From: Staphylococcus simulans | GTDB taxonomy: Bacteria; Bacillota; Bacilli; Staphylococcales; Staphylococcaceae | Direction of reading: 5' to 3' | DNA length: 64,000 nt | Assembly (NCBI RefSeq): GCF_002994445.1 | Contig: NZ_MRZJ01000003.1 | Span: 1-64,000 of the forward strand | In this document: positions 46,291 to 55,407 of the stretch, piece by piece | Layout: each line of letters begins with the position of its first letter | Numbering within the stretch: position 1 is the first letter of the stretch | Position numbers and translations under genes: made by a program | Notes under the pieces: generated by a model | The model's database searches: none | Told to the model about the DNA's origin: nothing | What the model saw: only the letters and a program-made list of their open reading frames with translations

Positions 46291-47955
46291 GTGAATATTA
46301 TTGATCAAGTCAAACAAACATTAATTGAAGAAATAACAGCAAGTGTTAAAGCCGCTGGACTTGCAGAAGAAGTTCCTGAAGTCAAAGTGGAAATTCCAAA
46401 AGATCCTAAAAATGGGGACTACTCTACAAATATCGCAATGGTGCTGACAAAAATTGCGAAACGCAATCCGCGTGAAATCGCACAAGAGATTGTTGATAAC
46501 TTGGATAAATCAAAAGCGAATGTGCAAAAAATCGAAATTGCAGGTCCTGGATTTATCAATTTCTATTTAAACAATGAATACTTAACTGAAATTATTCCGC
46601 AAGCCTTGAAAAAAGATAAAGACTTCGGACGTGCAGAAGTACCTAAAAATCAAAAAATCTTAGTTGAATATGTATCTGCGAACCCAACTGGCGATTTGCA
46701 TATCGGACATGCGCGTAATGCGGCAGTCGGTGATACATTAAGCAATATTTTAGATGCAGCAGGCTATGATGTGACACGTGAATACTACATCAACGATGCC
46801 GGCAACCAAATTACTAACTTAGCACGCTCTATTGAAGCGCGTTATTATCAAGCGTTAGGCAAAGAAGCGGAATTACCAGCTGATGGTTATCATGGTAAAG
46901 ATATCGTGAATATTGGTAAAGATTTAGCAGAAAAACGTCCTGACCTTCAAGAGCTGCCCGATGACGAACGCTTAAAAGTGTTCAGACAATTAGGTGTCGA
47001 TTATGAAATGGAAAAATTGAAAAAAGACTTAGCAGACTTCAATACACACTTTGACGGATGGTTCAGTGAAACAACTTTATATGATTCAGGCGAAATCAAA
47101 CGTGTATTAGAGCTGATGAAAGAAAATGGTCATACGTATGAAGCGGATGGTGCGACATGGCTGCGTACGACAGAATTCAACGATGACAAAGACCGTGTGT
47201 TAATCAAAAAAGACGGCACATACACTTACTTCTTGCCTGACGTTGCTTATCACTATGACAAATTCCATCGCGATGGCGGTCAAGATATCTTAATCAACTT
47301 ATTCGGAGCGGATCATCACGGTTATATCAACCGTTTGAAAGCTTCAGTTGAAACATATGGTATCGATGCAGATCGTTTAGAAATTCAAATCATGCAAATG
47401 GTACGTTTAATGCAAGACGGCGAAGAAGTTAAAATGAGTAAACGTACAGGCAATGCGATTACATTGCGTGAAATCATGGATGAAGTCGGCATTGACGCAG
47501 CACGTTACTTCTTAACGATGCGCAGCCCGGATACGCACTTTGATTTTGATATGGAACTTGCGAAAGAAAATTCAGCAGAAAACCCTGTGTATTATGCACA
47601 ATATGCACATGCGCGTATTTCTTCAATCTTAAAACAAGCGGCAGAACGCGGCATTGTGCCGACGCAAAATGCGGACTTCAGTGTTATCAAAAATGATAAA
47701 GCAATCGACCTATTGAAAAAAATAGCTGAATTTGAACCGATGATTGAAAGTGCTGCAGAACAACGTGCACCGCATCGTGTAACAAATTACATTCAAGAAC
47801 TTGCAGCAGCATTCCATAAATTCTACAATGCGGACAAAGTATTAACAGACGATGAAACTAAGACACAAGCTTATGTTTCAATGATTGCGGCAGCGCAAAT
47901 TACATTACGCAATGCCTTAGCATTAGTGGGTGTTACTGCACCGCATACAATGTAA
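46291..47955 (+). CDS. argS: Arginyl-tRNA synthetase
   Basis: ArgS charges tRNA-Arg. It is a class I synthetase of 554 residues with the HIGH motif as HIGH in [14 protein letters not shown], a KMSKRTG motif, and the N-terminal Add-1 tRNA-binding domain. The start is a GTG directly after the DUF1934 stop; AAGGAGC is upstream. Conserved ending and strong terminator follow. Confidence 0.97.
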   Translation: MNIIDQVKQTLIEEITASVKAAGLAEEVPEVKVEIPKDPKNGDYSTNIAMVLTKIAKRNPREIAQEIVDNLDKSKANVQKIEIAGPGFINFYLNNEYLTEIIPQALKKDKDFGRAEVPKNQKILVEYVSANPTGDLHIGHARNAAVGDTLSNILDAAGYDVTREYYINDAGNQITNLARSIEARYYQALGKEAELPADGYHGKDIVNIGKDLAEKRPDLQELPDDERLKVFRQLGVDYEMEKLKKDLADFNTHFDGWFSETTLYDSGEIKRVLELMKENGHTYEADGATWLRTTEFNDDKDRVLIKKDGTYTYFLPDVAYHYDKFHRDGGQDILINLFGADHHGYINRLKASVETYGIDADRLEIQIMQMVRLMQDGEEVKMSKRTGNAITLREIMDEVGIDAARYFLTMRSPDTHFDFDMELAKENSAENPVYYAQYAHARISSILKQAAERGIVPTQNADFSVIKNDKAIDLLKKIAEFEPMIESAAEQRAPHRVTNYIQELAAAFHKFYNADKVLTDDETKTQAYVSMIAAAQITLRNALALVGVTAPHTM

Positions 47956-47966
47956 TTCACTTATTC

Positions 47967-47998
47967 GAAGTACTCTTTTCAGAGTGCTTCTTTTTTTA
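47967..47998 (+). terminator. Terminator after argS
   Basis: GAAGTACTCT (47967-47976) pairs with AGAGTGCTTC (47981-47990) with a T run. Confidence 0.9.
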
Positions 47999-48092
47999 TG
48001 CAAAATGTGTATAATTTTTTTGTAAAATTGACCTTTTCAGCAAGAGTAAATGTGCTAAAATGAGATTTACAATACAATATGAGGAGAAGTTG

Positions 48093-48998
48093 ATGAAACA
48101 AAAATTATGGGTTTTTCTAATCTTAGTTATTTTGGTTGCGGCAGGGTGTGCTTCACCTGCAGAAAAGGATAAGAAAGACGATAAAAAACAATCTGAGCAC
48201 AAAACTGAGCAGTCTATCAAATACCACCGCATCATCTCATTGATGCCGAGCAACACGGAGATATTGTATGAATTAGGTTTAGGTAAAGAAGTGATTGGGG
48301 TTTCTACTGTAGATGACTATCCTAAAGACGTTAAAAACAAGCAGAAATTCGACGCGATGAAGTTGAATAAAGAGCAATTGCTTAAAGCCAAACCGGATTT
48401 GATTTTAGCGCATGAATCTCAAAAAGGCATGGATAACAAAGTATTAAGCGACATAGAAAAGAAAGGCATCAAGGTGGTTTACATACCTGAAGCCAAAAAC
48501 TTTGAAGAAATCTATGGAACGTTTGAACAAATCGGCGATATTACAGGACGCAAATCACAAGCAGATACATTAGTGTATGATACTAAGCACCGTGTTGAAG
48601 CAGTGTTGAAAGATGTGCCGAAACATCAAAAAGCACCTAGTGTCTTCTTAGAAGTTTCGCATGAACCTGAAATTTATACAGCAGGCAAATCTACGTTCTT
48701 TAATTATATGTTAGAAGAGCTGCAAGCACAGAATACGTTTGATGATTTGACAGGTTGGAAGAAAGTCAGCAAAGAAAGTATCATTAAGCATAATCCAGAT
48801 GTATTAATTACAACTGAAGGGATTACGCGTTCAGATTACTTGAAGATCATACGTAAGCGCGGCGGCTTTGAAAATATAGATGCTGTGAAGAAGAAAAGAA
48901 TTGAAGCGGTGAATGGCGATACGATTTCAAGACCTGGTCCGCGTATCGACCAAGGACTTAAAGCGTTAAGAGATGCCATTTATCGAGATGAACAATAA
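48093..48998 (+). CDS. ABC transporter substrate-binding lipoprotein (BtuF/FecB type)
   Basis: A lipoprotein that captures an iron-siderophore, heme or cobalamin for import. The signal ends in the lipobox VAAGC with Cys19, then a Lys/Asp linker and a class III binding fold starting YHRIISLMPSNTEILYELG. The 301-residue length is typical. I chose ATG 48093 because AGGAGAAG lies before it; the open frame starts earlier at 48060. It overlaps or abuts the permease gene. No ATPase gene is adjacent, so a shared ATPase such as FhuC is likely. Confidence 0.88.
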   Translation: MKQKLWVFLILVILVAAGCASPAEKDKKDDKKQSEHKTEQSIKYHRIISLMPSNTEILYELGLGKEVIGVSTVDDYPKDVKNKQKFDAMKLNKEQLLKAKPDLILAHESQKGMDNKVLSDIEKKGIKVVYIPEAKNFEEIYGTFEQIGDITGRKSQADTLVYDTKHRVEAVLKDVPKHQKAPSVFLEVSHEPEIYTAGKSTFFNYMLEELQAQNTFDDLTGWKKVSKESIIKHNPDVLITTEGITRSDYLKIIRKRGGFENIDAVKKKRIEAVNGDTISRPGPRIDQGLKALRDAIYRDEQ

Positions 48999-48999
48999 A

Positions 49000-49947
49000 A
49001 TGAAACAAATTACAATGATTATAGGATGGTGTCTTGCACTGACAGCAAGCATCGGCATCAGCTTGTTTTGGAATTTAGGCAGCTGGTCGGACCCTTTAAA
49101 TCAAAGTATCCTGTTTGAAGTGCGTTTGCCAAGAGTATTGGAAGCACTGCTCGCAGGTATCGGCTTGTCGATTGCAGGCCAAATGTTTCAAACCGTACTG
49201 AATAATCCGCTTGCAGACAGCCTGACATTAGGCTTAGCGAGCGGTTCTGTTTTAGGCGGCGGTTGTGCAGTCTTCTTAGGTCTCAGCAGTCTATGGATTC
49301 CTATGGCCTCAATGACAGCAAGTTTCATCACATTAGGTGTTGTGCTGGGTGTGACGGCTGTTATTTCGCAAGGTTATCCGATGCGCGCTTTGATATTATC
49401 AGGTATTATGATAGGTGCTTTGTTTAATGCGTTGTTATATCTGTTGATATTGTTAGATGAACGCAGAATGAAAAGTATTGTGATGTATATGTTCGGCGGT
49501 TTTTCCAATGCGGAAATGTATGAAATCTACTTCATTGTACCTGTGATGCTTTTGTGTGTCTTGCTTCTAGGTGTATTGCTGCCGAAGATTAAACTGCTTC
49601 AAGTCGGTACACTGAAAGCTCGTTCGTTAAGTTTAAATGTGCAGCAGATGATGTTTATGGTATTAACACTTGCCTCTATTATGACAGCGATTATTGTTTC
49701 ATATACTGGTATTATAGGGTTTATCGGAATGATAGTTCCTCAGTTGATAAGACGTACTGTTAAATCGACATTGGGTGTACAGATGCTGATGAATGGTATT
49801 GTCGGCGGTGCGGTCATGGTCTTTGCGGATACTTTAGGTGCACAACTTTGGCATCCGATTGAAATTCCAGCCAGTATTATCTTGGCATTATTAGGAATAC
49901 CTGTACTTGGGTATTTAATAGCAACACAGAAACGCTCGTATGAATGA
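49000..49947 (+). CDS. FecCD-type ABC transporter permease
   Basis: The permease partner of the lipoprotein. About nine or ten membrane segments are seen, with the FecCD motifs RLPRVLEALLAGIGLSIAGQ and IGFIGMIVPQLIRR. About 315 residues. Several in-frame ATGs (48973, 48988, 49000) have no strong ribosome binding site; I give 49000, where a membrane segment begins, but translation may be coupled from the lipoprotein gene. Import of iron chelates or cobalamin is the likely role. Confidence 0.85.
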   Translation: MKQITMIIGWCLALTASIGISLFWNLGSWSDPLNQSILFEVRLPRVLEALLAGIGLSIAGQMFQTVLNNPLADSLTLGLASGSVLGGGCAVFLGLSSLWIPMASMTASFITLGVVLGVTAVISQGYPMRALILSGIMIGALFNALLYLLILLDERRMKSIVMYMFGGFSNAEMYEIYFIVPVMLLCVLLLGVLLPKIKLLQVGTLKARSLSLNVQQMMFMVLTLASIMTAIIVSYTGIIGFIGMIVPQLIRRTVKSTLGVQMLMNGIVGGAVMVFADTLGAQLWHPIEIPASIILALLGIPVLGYLIATQKRSYE

Positions 49948-50008
49948 TCTTATTAATAAAGAAATGATAACAGAGATGCTTGATATGCATTTATAGGAGA
50001 GAAGAATA

Positions 50009-50746
50009 ATGAATTTAGAGGGTATTAAGGCGGTCGTATTTGATTTAGAAGGAACACTGTTAGATCGTAATAAATCGAGAGAGAAATTTATTGAAGAACA
50101 GTATGAACGGTTCCATGACTACTTAGTTCATGTACAAGCTCAAGATTTCAAAAAGCAGTTTATTGAATTGGATGATGACGAGGATCATGATAAGCCGGAA
50201 CTTTATAAAGCGATTATCAAACGTTTCCATGTCGATCGTTTAACGTGGAAAGATCTATTTCATGATTTTGAGAATCACTTCTATCGTTATGTCTTTCCGT
50301 ATCATGATACACAGTATACGTTGGAACGTTTAGTAAACAGAGGATATTTGACAGGTGTGATTGCGAATGGTAAATCTAAAATAAAGCAATATCGTTTAGA
50401 TAGCTTGGGTATATTGTCTTATATTCATTTTTTGTCTACGTCAGAGATGGTAGGCTACAGAAAACCGCATCCAAAAATCTTTGAAGATATTATGGAACAG
50501 CTCGGTGTAGAACCAGAAGAAGTGCTGTATGTAGGCGACGATGCTTTAAATGATGTTGCGCCGGCACGAGCGATGGGAATGGTCAGTGTTTGGTTTAATC
50601 ATGAAGATGATGAAGTTGAACTTGAGCCGGAACCGGAAGAGATGGATTTTGAAATTGCGACGTTAGAAGAACTTTTAGAGATTCTACCGCAAGAAGCCCC
50701 AGATTCTAAGGAGAGTGAGCAAGCGAATGGAACTATTTACGACTAA
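50009..50746 (+). CDS. HAD family hydrolase
   Basis: A HAD phosphatase of 245 residues with motif I FDLEGTLLDRN, where the usual second Asp is Glu, and a late motif YVGDDALNDVAPARAMGM. Substituting Glu for the catalytic-acid Asp is known in other HAD proteins and may alter activity. The C-terminal 40 residues are rich in Glu. AGGAGAGA precedes the ATG. The end overlaps the next gene by 20 bases. Confidence 0.82.
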   Translation: MNLEGIKAVVFDLEGTLLDRNKSREKFIEEQYERFHDYLVHVQAQDFKKQFIELDDDEDHDKPELYKAIIKRFHVDRLTWKDLFHDFENHFYRYVFPYHDTQYTLERLVNRGYLTGVIANGKSKIKQYRLDSLGILSYIHFLSTSEMVGYRKPHPKIFEDIMEQLGVEPEEVLYVGDDALNDVAPARAMGMVSVWFNHEDDEVELEPEPEEMDFEIATLEELLEILPQEAPDSKESEQANGTIYD

Positions 50747-51545
50747 AGATCATACAACATTGCATTATGCGGCGATGGGAAGCGGACAGCCGATTGTATT
50801 GATACATTCCGCATTTGAAAATTTTTCAATCTTTAGCGATATCGCTACAAAACTGTCTTACAGTTATGAAGTGATTTGTATAGATTTACGCGGTCATGGC
50901 TATTCAGACAAACCGCTGCAAATTGATTTTGCGGACTATGCTTCAGATATTAAAGAATTACTGGATTACTTATACATCCGACATGCATTCTTTATCGGAC
51001 AAGAACTAGGCGCAACCATTGCGGCAGACTTTGCGTCTAAATTTGATGCATATGTGGATGGGCTTGTACTGGTTAACCCGGCAACACTGCAAGCAGAACT
51101 GCCAGAAGCACGTCTGTTTAGAAAATATGCTGATACAATCAGAACATGGGAAGACAACAAGCAGCAGAAATTCTTAGATAAGCACACATATGGTTCAAAG
51201 AAAAAAGCGGGGAAAATGCTGAAGAATTATTCAGATATGACACCGATTATGACAGGACTCGAAAAGCGTTCTGTTACAGCTTCATTTGAACATACCGAAA
51301 TTCAACCTGCTTTAAATCATATTCAAGCACCTGTATTAATTATTCAAGGCAAACATGATGAACGATTAACATCAGAAGAGTTAGCAGCATATACTGATCA
51401 TATTCAGCATGCAGAAGTCGAAACATTTGAACGTTCCGGTCTGTATCCGATGGGTGAAGAGAAGAAAAGATTCTTAGAAACGGTGACAGCTTTCATAAAT
51501 GTCAATGAAGTATTAGAAGACGAGCAGCAACGTATTAAAGCCTAA
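50727..51545 (+). CDS. Alpha/beta hydrolase
   Basis: The 272-residue protein has the alpha/beta-hydrolase core: HSAFENFSIF as the oxyanion region and DLRGHGYSDKP after strand 4. The usual nucleophile elbow GxSxG reads IGQELGATIA, so the nucleophile Ser is replaced by Glu. An acid/histidine pair could be LSALYPMG-like near the end, but no clear His-loop is seen. It may be inactive as an esterase or have another role. ATG 50727 follows AAGGAGAGTGAG. Confidence 0.75.
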   Translation: MELFTTKDHTTLHYAAMGSGQPIVLIHSAFENFSIFSDIATKLSYSYEVICIDLRGHGYSDKPLQIDFADYASDIKELLDYLYIRHAFFIGQELGATIAADFASKFDAYVDGLVLVNPATLQAELPEARLFRKYADTIRTWEDNKQQKFLDKHTYGSKKKAGKMLKNYSDMTPIMTGLEKRSVTASFEHTEIQPALNHIQAPVLIIQGKHDERLTSEELAAYTDHIQHAEVETFERSGLYPMGEEKKRFLETVTAFINVNEVLEDEQQRIKA

Positions 51546-51597
51546 AAGCAAAGTTATTCATTATTATTTGCAATTAAACTCCTGATTATTATACAAT

Positions 51598-51688
51598 ATT
51601 ACAAAATATTACATCCGAAGACCGATTACATAAAGGGTATTTAAGGGTATAGTATAATAAGCGCAGAAAAAATTACAAGAACATTACA
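51598..51688 (+). promoter_or_regulatory. Array of five ATTACA half-sites, with one WalR-like box
   Basis: ATTACA occurs at 51598-51603, 51608-51613, 51625-51630, 51672-51677 and 51683-51688. The last two are spaced by exactly five bases, which in reverse is TGTAAT-N5-TGTAAT, the WalR (YycF) box. A TATAAT or TATAGT -10 lies at 51648-51658. Control of the next gene by WalKR is inferred. Confidence 0.55.
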
Positions 51689-51714
51689 AAAAGAGAGCGA
51701 AGGAGTTATTGCTT

Positions 51715-52221
51715 ATGAAAAAATTACTTTCAGCGGCTATCGTTTCTGCAACCGTGGTAACCGGACTTGGCATCCATCAAGCAGATGCAGCGTCTGGCAA
51801 TACAATTCAAACCGTGCAGCAAATCCAACATGGCGACACATCATTAGAGGGTGTGAAGTTGGGCCAAAATATTAAAGATGTTTTGAAAACGCACAAACTC
51901 ACAGGCTATTCTTATAAACCTGATAAAACTAAACACTATTATGAATTTAATTCTGACAAAGGATTAATGATTGTGACAGCGAATGGCCAAAAAGATCGCG
52001 GCCAAGTCACGCACATCACAATGAAGTACAACAAAATAGATGGACCAAGTTTCAAAACAGTACGCAACCAACTCGGTAACACTGTAACTTGGAGATATAA
52101 CTATAATGAACAAACAGGTAATTTCGGCTATATCAAAGATAAAGATACTTCTTATCAATTTGCAAGCCAATCACCTAAAGATAAAAACCTGAAACTTTAT
52201 CGTATTGATATCGGTAAATAA
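51715..52221 (+). CDS. Secreted protein with signal peptide
   Basis: A 168-residue protein with a clear signal peptide (KKLLSAAIVSATVVTGLGI) and cleavage at ADA-AS near residue 25. The mature part is basic and Tyr-rich, with no cell-wall sorting signal or CHAP/LysM motif. I recognise it as a conserved staphylococcal secreted protein of unknown function. AAGGAG precedes the ATG. The ATTACA array upstream suggests a link to cell-wall regulation. A terminator follows. Confidence 0.78.
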   Translation: MKKLLSAAIVSATVVTGLGIHQADAASGNTIQTVQQIQHGDTSLEGVKLGQNIKDVLKTHKLTGYSYKPDKTKHYYEFNSDKGLMIVTANGQKDRGQVTHITMKYNKIDGPSFKTVRNQLGNTVTWRYNYNEQTGNFGYIKDKDTSYQFASQSPKDKNLKLYRIDIGK

Positions 52222-52237
52222 GAACAGGTTTGTGCAG

Positions 52238-52272
52238 GAAGACGGGAGAGCAAACTCCTGTCTTCTTTTTTC
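52238..52272 (+). terminator. Terminator after the secreted protein gene
   Basis: GAAGACGGGAG (52238-52248) and CTCCTGTCTTC (52255-52265) pair with one G-U, then a T run. Confidence 0.9.
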
Positions 52273-52339
52273 ATTGAGTGGATAAATTAAGTGTGAAATG
52301 ATAAATTGATAAGGATAGAATATTTAAAGGAGACACATC

Positions 52340-53053
52340 ATGCGTCCTAATGACAAAATATTATTAGAAAATATCACCGATTATTTTAACTATAAAGGGA
52401 TTTCTCCTAAGATGATTGATGATATTAAAGAAAAAATACGTAATGACCTGCCAAAATCAGAAGCAAAAGATGAAGATTATATAGAATACCGCAAGAAAGC
52501 ACCAGCTGAAATTATTTTAACGATTCAACGTAATTTGTTTGGGATTCAATTGAATCCGATACTGTTCTTTATCGTCAATTTCTTGTTGATATCGTACTTA
52601 TATGATAAACAGTTTGTGCCGTTTCAGGCTGCGACAGGCTTATCGATTGTCTACTGCCTCATTATTTTCCCGATAACAGTTTTTGTTTATACCAGAATTG
52701 TTAAAAAGAACTATTTATACAGCAATCGAACTGAAGTCATGATAGGTATAGGGATTATCATCATTGCGGCCATTTTAGTGATGCTGCATGCATTTAATAT
52801 AGATTTCGGTGTTGTGGTAGTAACGAAATATGCGCATATTTTTGTGTTCTTCTTCGGTATTATCATGGCGATATTCGGTGTTTATTACAAACGCTTTGAA
52901 TTTACAGGTGTCGGATTGCTGCTGAGTCAAAAAACAATTGATGCAGTGGTATTAGATCCGAATCTGGCACAAATCGGCACAGTCATTATTTGGATTTTAA
53001 TCTTAGTAGTAATTATTTATTATTCCATTAAATTATCAACACGTGAGAAGTAG
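52340..53053 (+). CDS. Membrane protein, function unknown
   Basis: The 237-residue protein has an N-terminal cytoplasmic part of about 75 residues, rich in charged residues, with LLENITDYFNYKGISPKMIDDIKEKI resembling the start of DUF1048/DUF1129-type proteins. Five or six membrane segments follow. I do not recognise a catalytic motif. AAGGAGACAC precedes the ATG. It is convergent to sarA across two hairpins. Confidence 0.7.
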   Translation: MRPNDKILLENITDYFNYKGISPKMIDDIKEKIRNDLPKSEAKDEDYIEYRKKAPAEIILTIQRNLFGIQLNPILFFIVNFLLISYLYDKQFVPFQAATGLSIVYCLIIFPITVFVYTRIVKKNYLYSNRTEVMIGIGIIIIAAILVMLHAFNIDFGVVVVTKYAHIFVFFFGIIMAIFGVYYKRFEFTGVGLLLSQKTIDAVVLDPNLAQIGTVIIWILILVVIIYYSIKLSTREK

Positions 53054-53115
53054 GCTGATACAAGCTTCATAATCAAAATAAAAAGGTTCTCCGCCATAAA
53101 AGGTGAAGAACCCAT

Positions 53116-53165
53116 AAAAAAGCGTGATGCTAAAATGAATCATCATTTTTGCATCACGCTTTTTG
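53116..53165. terminator. Bidirectional terminator between the membrane protein and sarA
   Basis: AAAAAAGCGTGATGC (53116-53130) and GCATCACGCTTTTTT (53151-53165) pair perfectly. A smaller GGTTCT...AGAACC hairpin lies just before, at about 53085-53112. Confidence 0.92.
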
Positions 53166-53186
53166 TATATACATACCTTAAACAAA

Positions 53187-53561
53187 TCAGATTTTAATTT
53201 CTTTGTTTGCAGTTAAGATACGTTCATTAATACGGTTTAATAACTCGTTAATTTTTTCGCGTTGTGTTGCATTCACTAAAATTAATACTGTTCTTTCATC
53301 TTGTTCGTTACGTTTTTTATCGAAGTAATCTTCTTGAGATAAATTTTTAACCGCTTTAACAACTTGTGGTTGTTTGTAGTTCAAGTGGTTAATGATATCT
53401 TTTAAGTAGTATTCCTCGTCATTTGATTGACTAAGGAAAGTTAATACTGCAAATTCCTCGAAGCTGATTGTGAATTCTTTCTTGATAATACTTTTCATTT
53501 TATCAGCATATGTCACCATTGCTAATAAATCTGATGAATTTTTAATTTTTGATACTGCCAT
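53187..53561 (-). CDS. sarA: Transcriptional regulator SarA
   Basis: SarA is the small winged-helix global regulator of staphylococci that binds AT-rich promoters, including agr. The 124-residue sequence is nearly superimposable on S. aureus SarA over residues 15-110, with [27 protein letters not shown] core and the wing residues Asp88-Glu89-Arg90. Unlike S. aureus, residue 9 is Ser, not Cys, and the protein has no Cys at all. I chose MAVSKIK (53561) behind GGGAGGAAAT; the frame is open to 53594. Confidence 0.96.
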   Translation of the reverse strand: MAVSKIKNSSDLLAMVTYADKMKSIIKKEFTISFEEFAVLTFLSQSNDEEYYLKDIINHLNYKQPQVVKAVKNLSQEDYFDKKRNEQDERTVLILVNATQREKINELLNRINERILTANKEIKI

Positions 53562-53592
53562 GTGTATTTCCTCCCTTAACATTCCCATTATC

Positions 53593-53625
53593 ATTATACT
53601 ATAGGTAAACAGACAGATTTTTAAA
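53593..53625 (-). promoter_or_regulatory. Proximal sarA promoter
   Basis: On the minus strand, TTTAAA (53625-53620), 16 bases and TATAGT (53603-53598) overlap a second TATAAT (53598-53593). The start would lie about 25 bases before the ribosome binding site. Confidence 0.5.
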
Positions 53626-53889
53626 CATTAATTTTCATAATTGGGACGAGATACTTTTCAAACAAAATATTCGTGTCCCTATTATTTATTTAATTATAAC
53701 TAGATAAAAATGAATTGTAAACAAAAAAACATTATAAAACAATGGTTTTTTCAAACTAATGATTCTTTCAAAAAATTACCGAATGAAGCAAGACAATTTA
53801 TTGAACATCATTTGAATAACACATTATTAATTAAGATAATGTCTATTTTCCTATTTACCGATATGATATGGGTTAATTATATAAGAACT
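53626..53889. other. AT-rich sarA upstream stretch
   Basis: It holds an imperfect GGGACGAG...CGTGTCCC hairpin (53642-53679), a possible processing or termination site, and otherwise AT-rich sequence where SarA and SigB promoters may lie. A 62-codon open frame at 53710-53898 has no ribosome binding site and is not called. Confidence 0.5.
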
Positions 53890-54813
53890 CTAGTTTGATG
53901 TGAAGTTTTTGGGTTGAGCAACAACTTTTTCTCCCGGTAAAAGTCCTTCACTAATAATAACCATACCCGAATTTTCGCTATATTTAATAATTCTTTTAAC
54001 CATTTGTTGATTTTTTTTAATTATTACTGCGTTTTTTCCGTATAAAACATCCTTAGGAAGTGCAATGAAATGCGTAGAAATTGAAATGTTAAAGCGGCTT
54101 CCTATAGGAAGACGTGCATTTGTGGAGATTTGTACTTCGTATTGCGAAGATTTACTATCTTCAGACTGTGTGATAGGGAATGCGTCGATTTTTTTAATTT
54201 TACCTTTAAACAAAGCAGCGCTCTGTCCTTTGATCTCTGCTTCTTGATTAAGCTTCAGCTGACTTAAGACAGATTCAGAAACGTAGGCTTTAATGATACG
54301 TTTAGGGCTGTATACTTCAGCGAACAATTGCTGCGGTTTGCTTGGGTGCTTGTCTATAATATGGACTACACCTTCCAAGGCAGTGAATTGTTTTACGCGC
54401 AGTCCGGCTTGGACAGCGTAAAATTGCTTTTCAAGGTCTGTATGCAAATTTAAGAAATTCGAACGTTTAGAATGCTGATCTAAATAATTCAGTTGTTTAC
54501 GAAGTAAAGTCAGGTGCTGCTCGTTTTCCTTATTGTAGTATTCGAATAAGGGCTGATCTTTCTTAACTGTTTTACCTGAATCAACATACCAATCATGAAT
54601 CATTCCCATCTTAGGGTCGTAGTAAAAAGAATGTTTTGTTTCGGCTGCTTGATGACCTGTAAATCGAATCGGGTGATTGTAAGCAGCAGTGTAGGTTTTA
54701 ATATTTTGCTTTGCCTGGGGTGTGTGATGTCGGAGAGCGGCGTATAATCCGACGGCAGCTGCACTTAATAAGAGGATAGTTATTAAGGCGGACAACCAGT
54801 GGGTTTTTAACAA
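53890..54813 (-). CDS. HlyD-like membrane fusion / efflux adaptor protein
   Basis: The 307-residue protein has one N-terminal membrane helix (ALITILLLSAAAVGLYAAL) and then the adaptor layout: a lipoyl-like half with WYVDSGKTVKKDQPLFEYYN, a coiled-coil (NEQHLTLLRKQLNYLDQHSKR), and a beta-barrel part with IPIGSRFNISIS-like strands and GKNAVIIKKN. Such proteins bridge to ABC exporters, but no transporter gene is adjacent. The start is a TTG at 54813 behind AAGAGGTGG. Confidence 0.78.
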   Translation of the reverse strand: MLKTHWLSALITILLLSAAAVGLYAALRHHTPQAKQNIKTYTAAYNHPIRFTGHQAAETKHSFYYDPKMGMIHDWYVDSGKTVKKDQPLFEYYNKENEQHLTLLRKQLNYLDQHSKRSNFLNLHTDLEKQFYAVQAGLRVKQFTALEGVVHIIDKHPSKPQQLFAEVYSPKRIIKAYVSESVLSQLKLNQEAEIKGQSAALFKGKIKKIDAFPITQSEDSKSSQYEVQISTNARLPIGSRFNISISTHFIALPKDVLYGKNAVIIKKNQQMVKRIIKYSENSGMVIISEGLLPGEKVVAQPKNFTSN

Positions 54814-55124
54814 ATAAAGCCACCTCTTCTTATATAATTTTATAGTTATTATACAATGAAGATAATGGTTGGGGCAACGCTGAAAATAATTATTTTGTTC
54901 CTTTTATTGAATTGTTATAATAAAAGAAAAAATAAAGGTATATCATGCTGAAAAAAGTGTTTTTTTTTCAGTTTTTCGATTATTTCGTAAAGAATTAGGG
55001 AATAATAAGTACTTTTTATTTGTTAATTGTAAAAGTTGTAGATTTTTTCAATGTATCAATATATAATTTGGTAAACTGGCAATAAACAGAAGCGTTGCAA
55101 AATGAGAAAATAGGGGGAACAGCC
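54814..55124. other. Gene-free divergent stretch
   Basis: Very AT-rich. A CTGAAAAAA...TTTTTTCAG hairpin lies at about 54949-54974. It probably carries promoters for both flanking genes; none is clear. Confidence 0.4.
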
Positions 55125-55364
55125 ATGACACAGGTGTCTATTATTCGTTTGTTAGATGAAGAAATGTTTTTTATTGATGCAGGCCAAGATTCAGACATTC
55201 AGAAAAAGCAATTTGTTGAAGTATTAAATCCCAAACATGCTTATAAAAACTTAGCACAAGTCGTGGATGTTTTTGAAAGCTATGCGTTATGCAAAAAGCT
55301 TGGTAAAGATCGCATCTTTTTCGGTGATATTGTAAAGCCGAGACCGCTTGATGCAGAGCAATAA
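55125..55364 (+). CDS. Small conserved protein of unknown function
   Basis: A 79-residue soluble protein with no domain I recognise. It is compact and mixed alpha/beta, with Cys in YALCKKLGKDRIFFGDIVKP. ATG 55125 follows AGGGGGAACA. It is convergent to the DUF2922/DUF1659 pair. Confidence 0.65.
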   Translation: MTQVSIIRLLDEEMFFIDAGQDSDIQKKQFVEVLNPKHAYKNLAQVVDVFESYALCKKLGKDRIFFGDIVKPRPLDAEQ

Positions 55365-55407
55365 AAAATCGAGCATACTCATTTGAGTATACTCGACATG
55401 CAATGAT

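Noticed and set aside
53710-53898. 62-codon open frame upstream of sarA
   Set aside because: It has no ribosome binding site, is very AT-rich and resembles no family; it also overlaps the end of the HlyD-like gene by a few bases.
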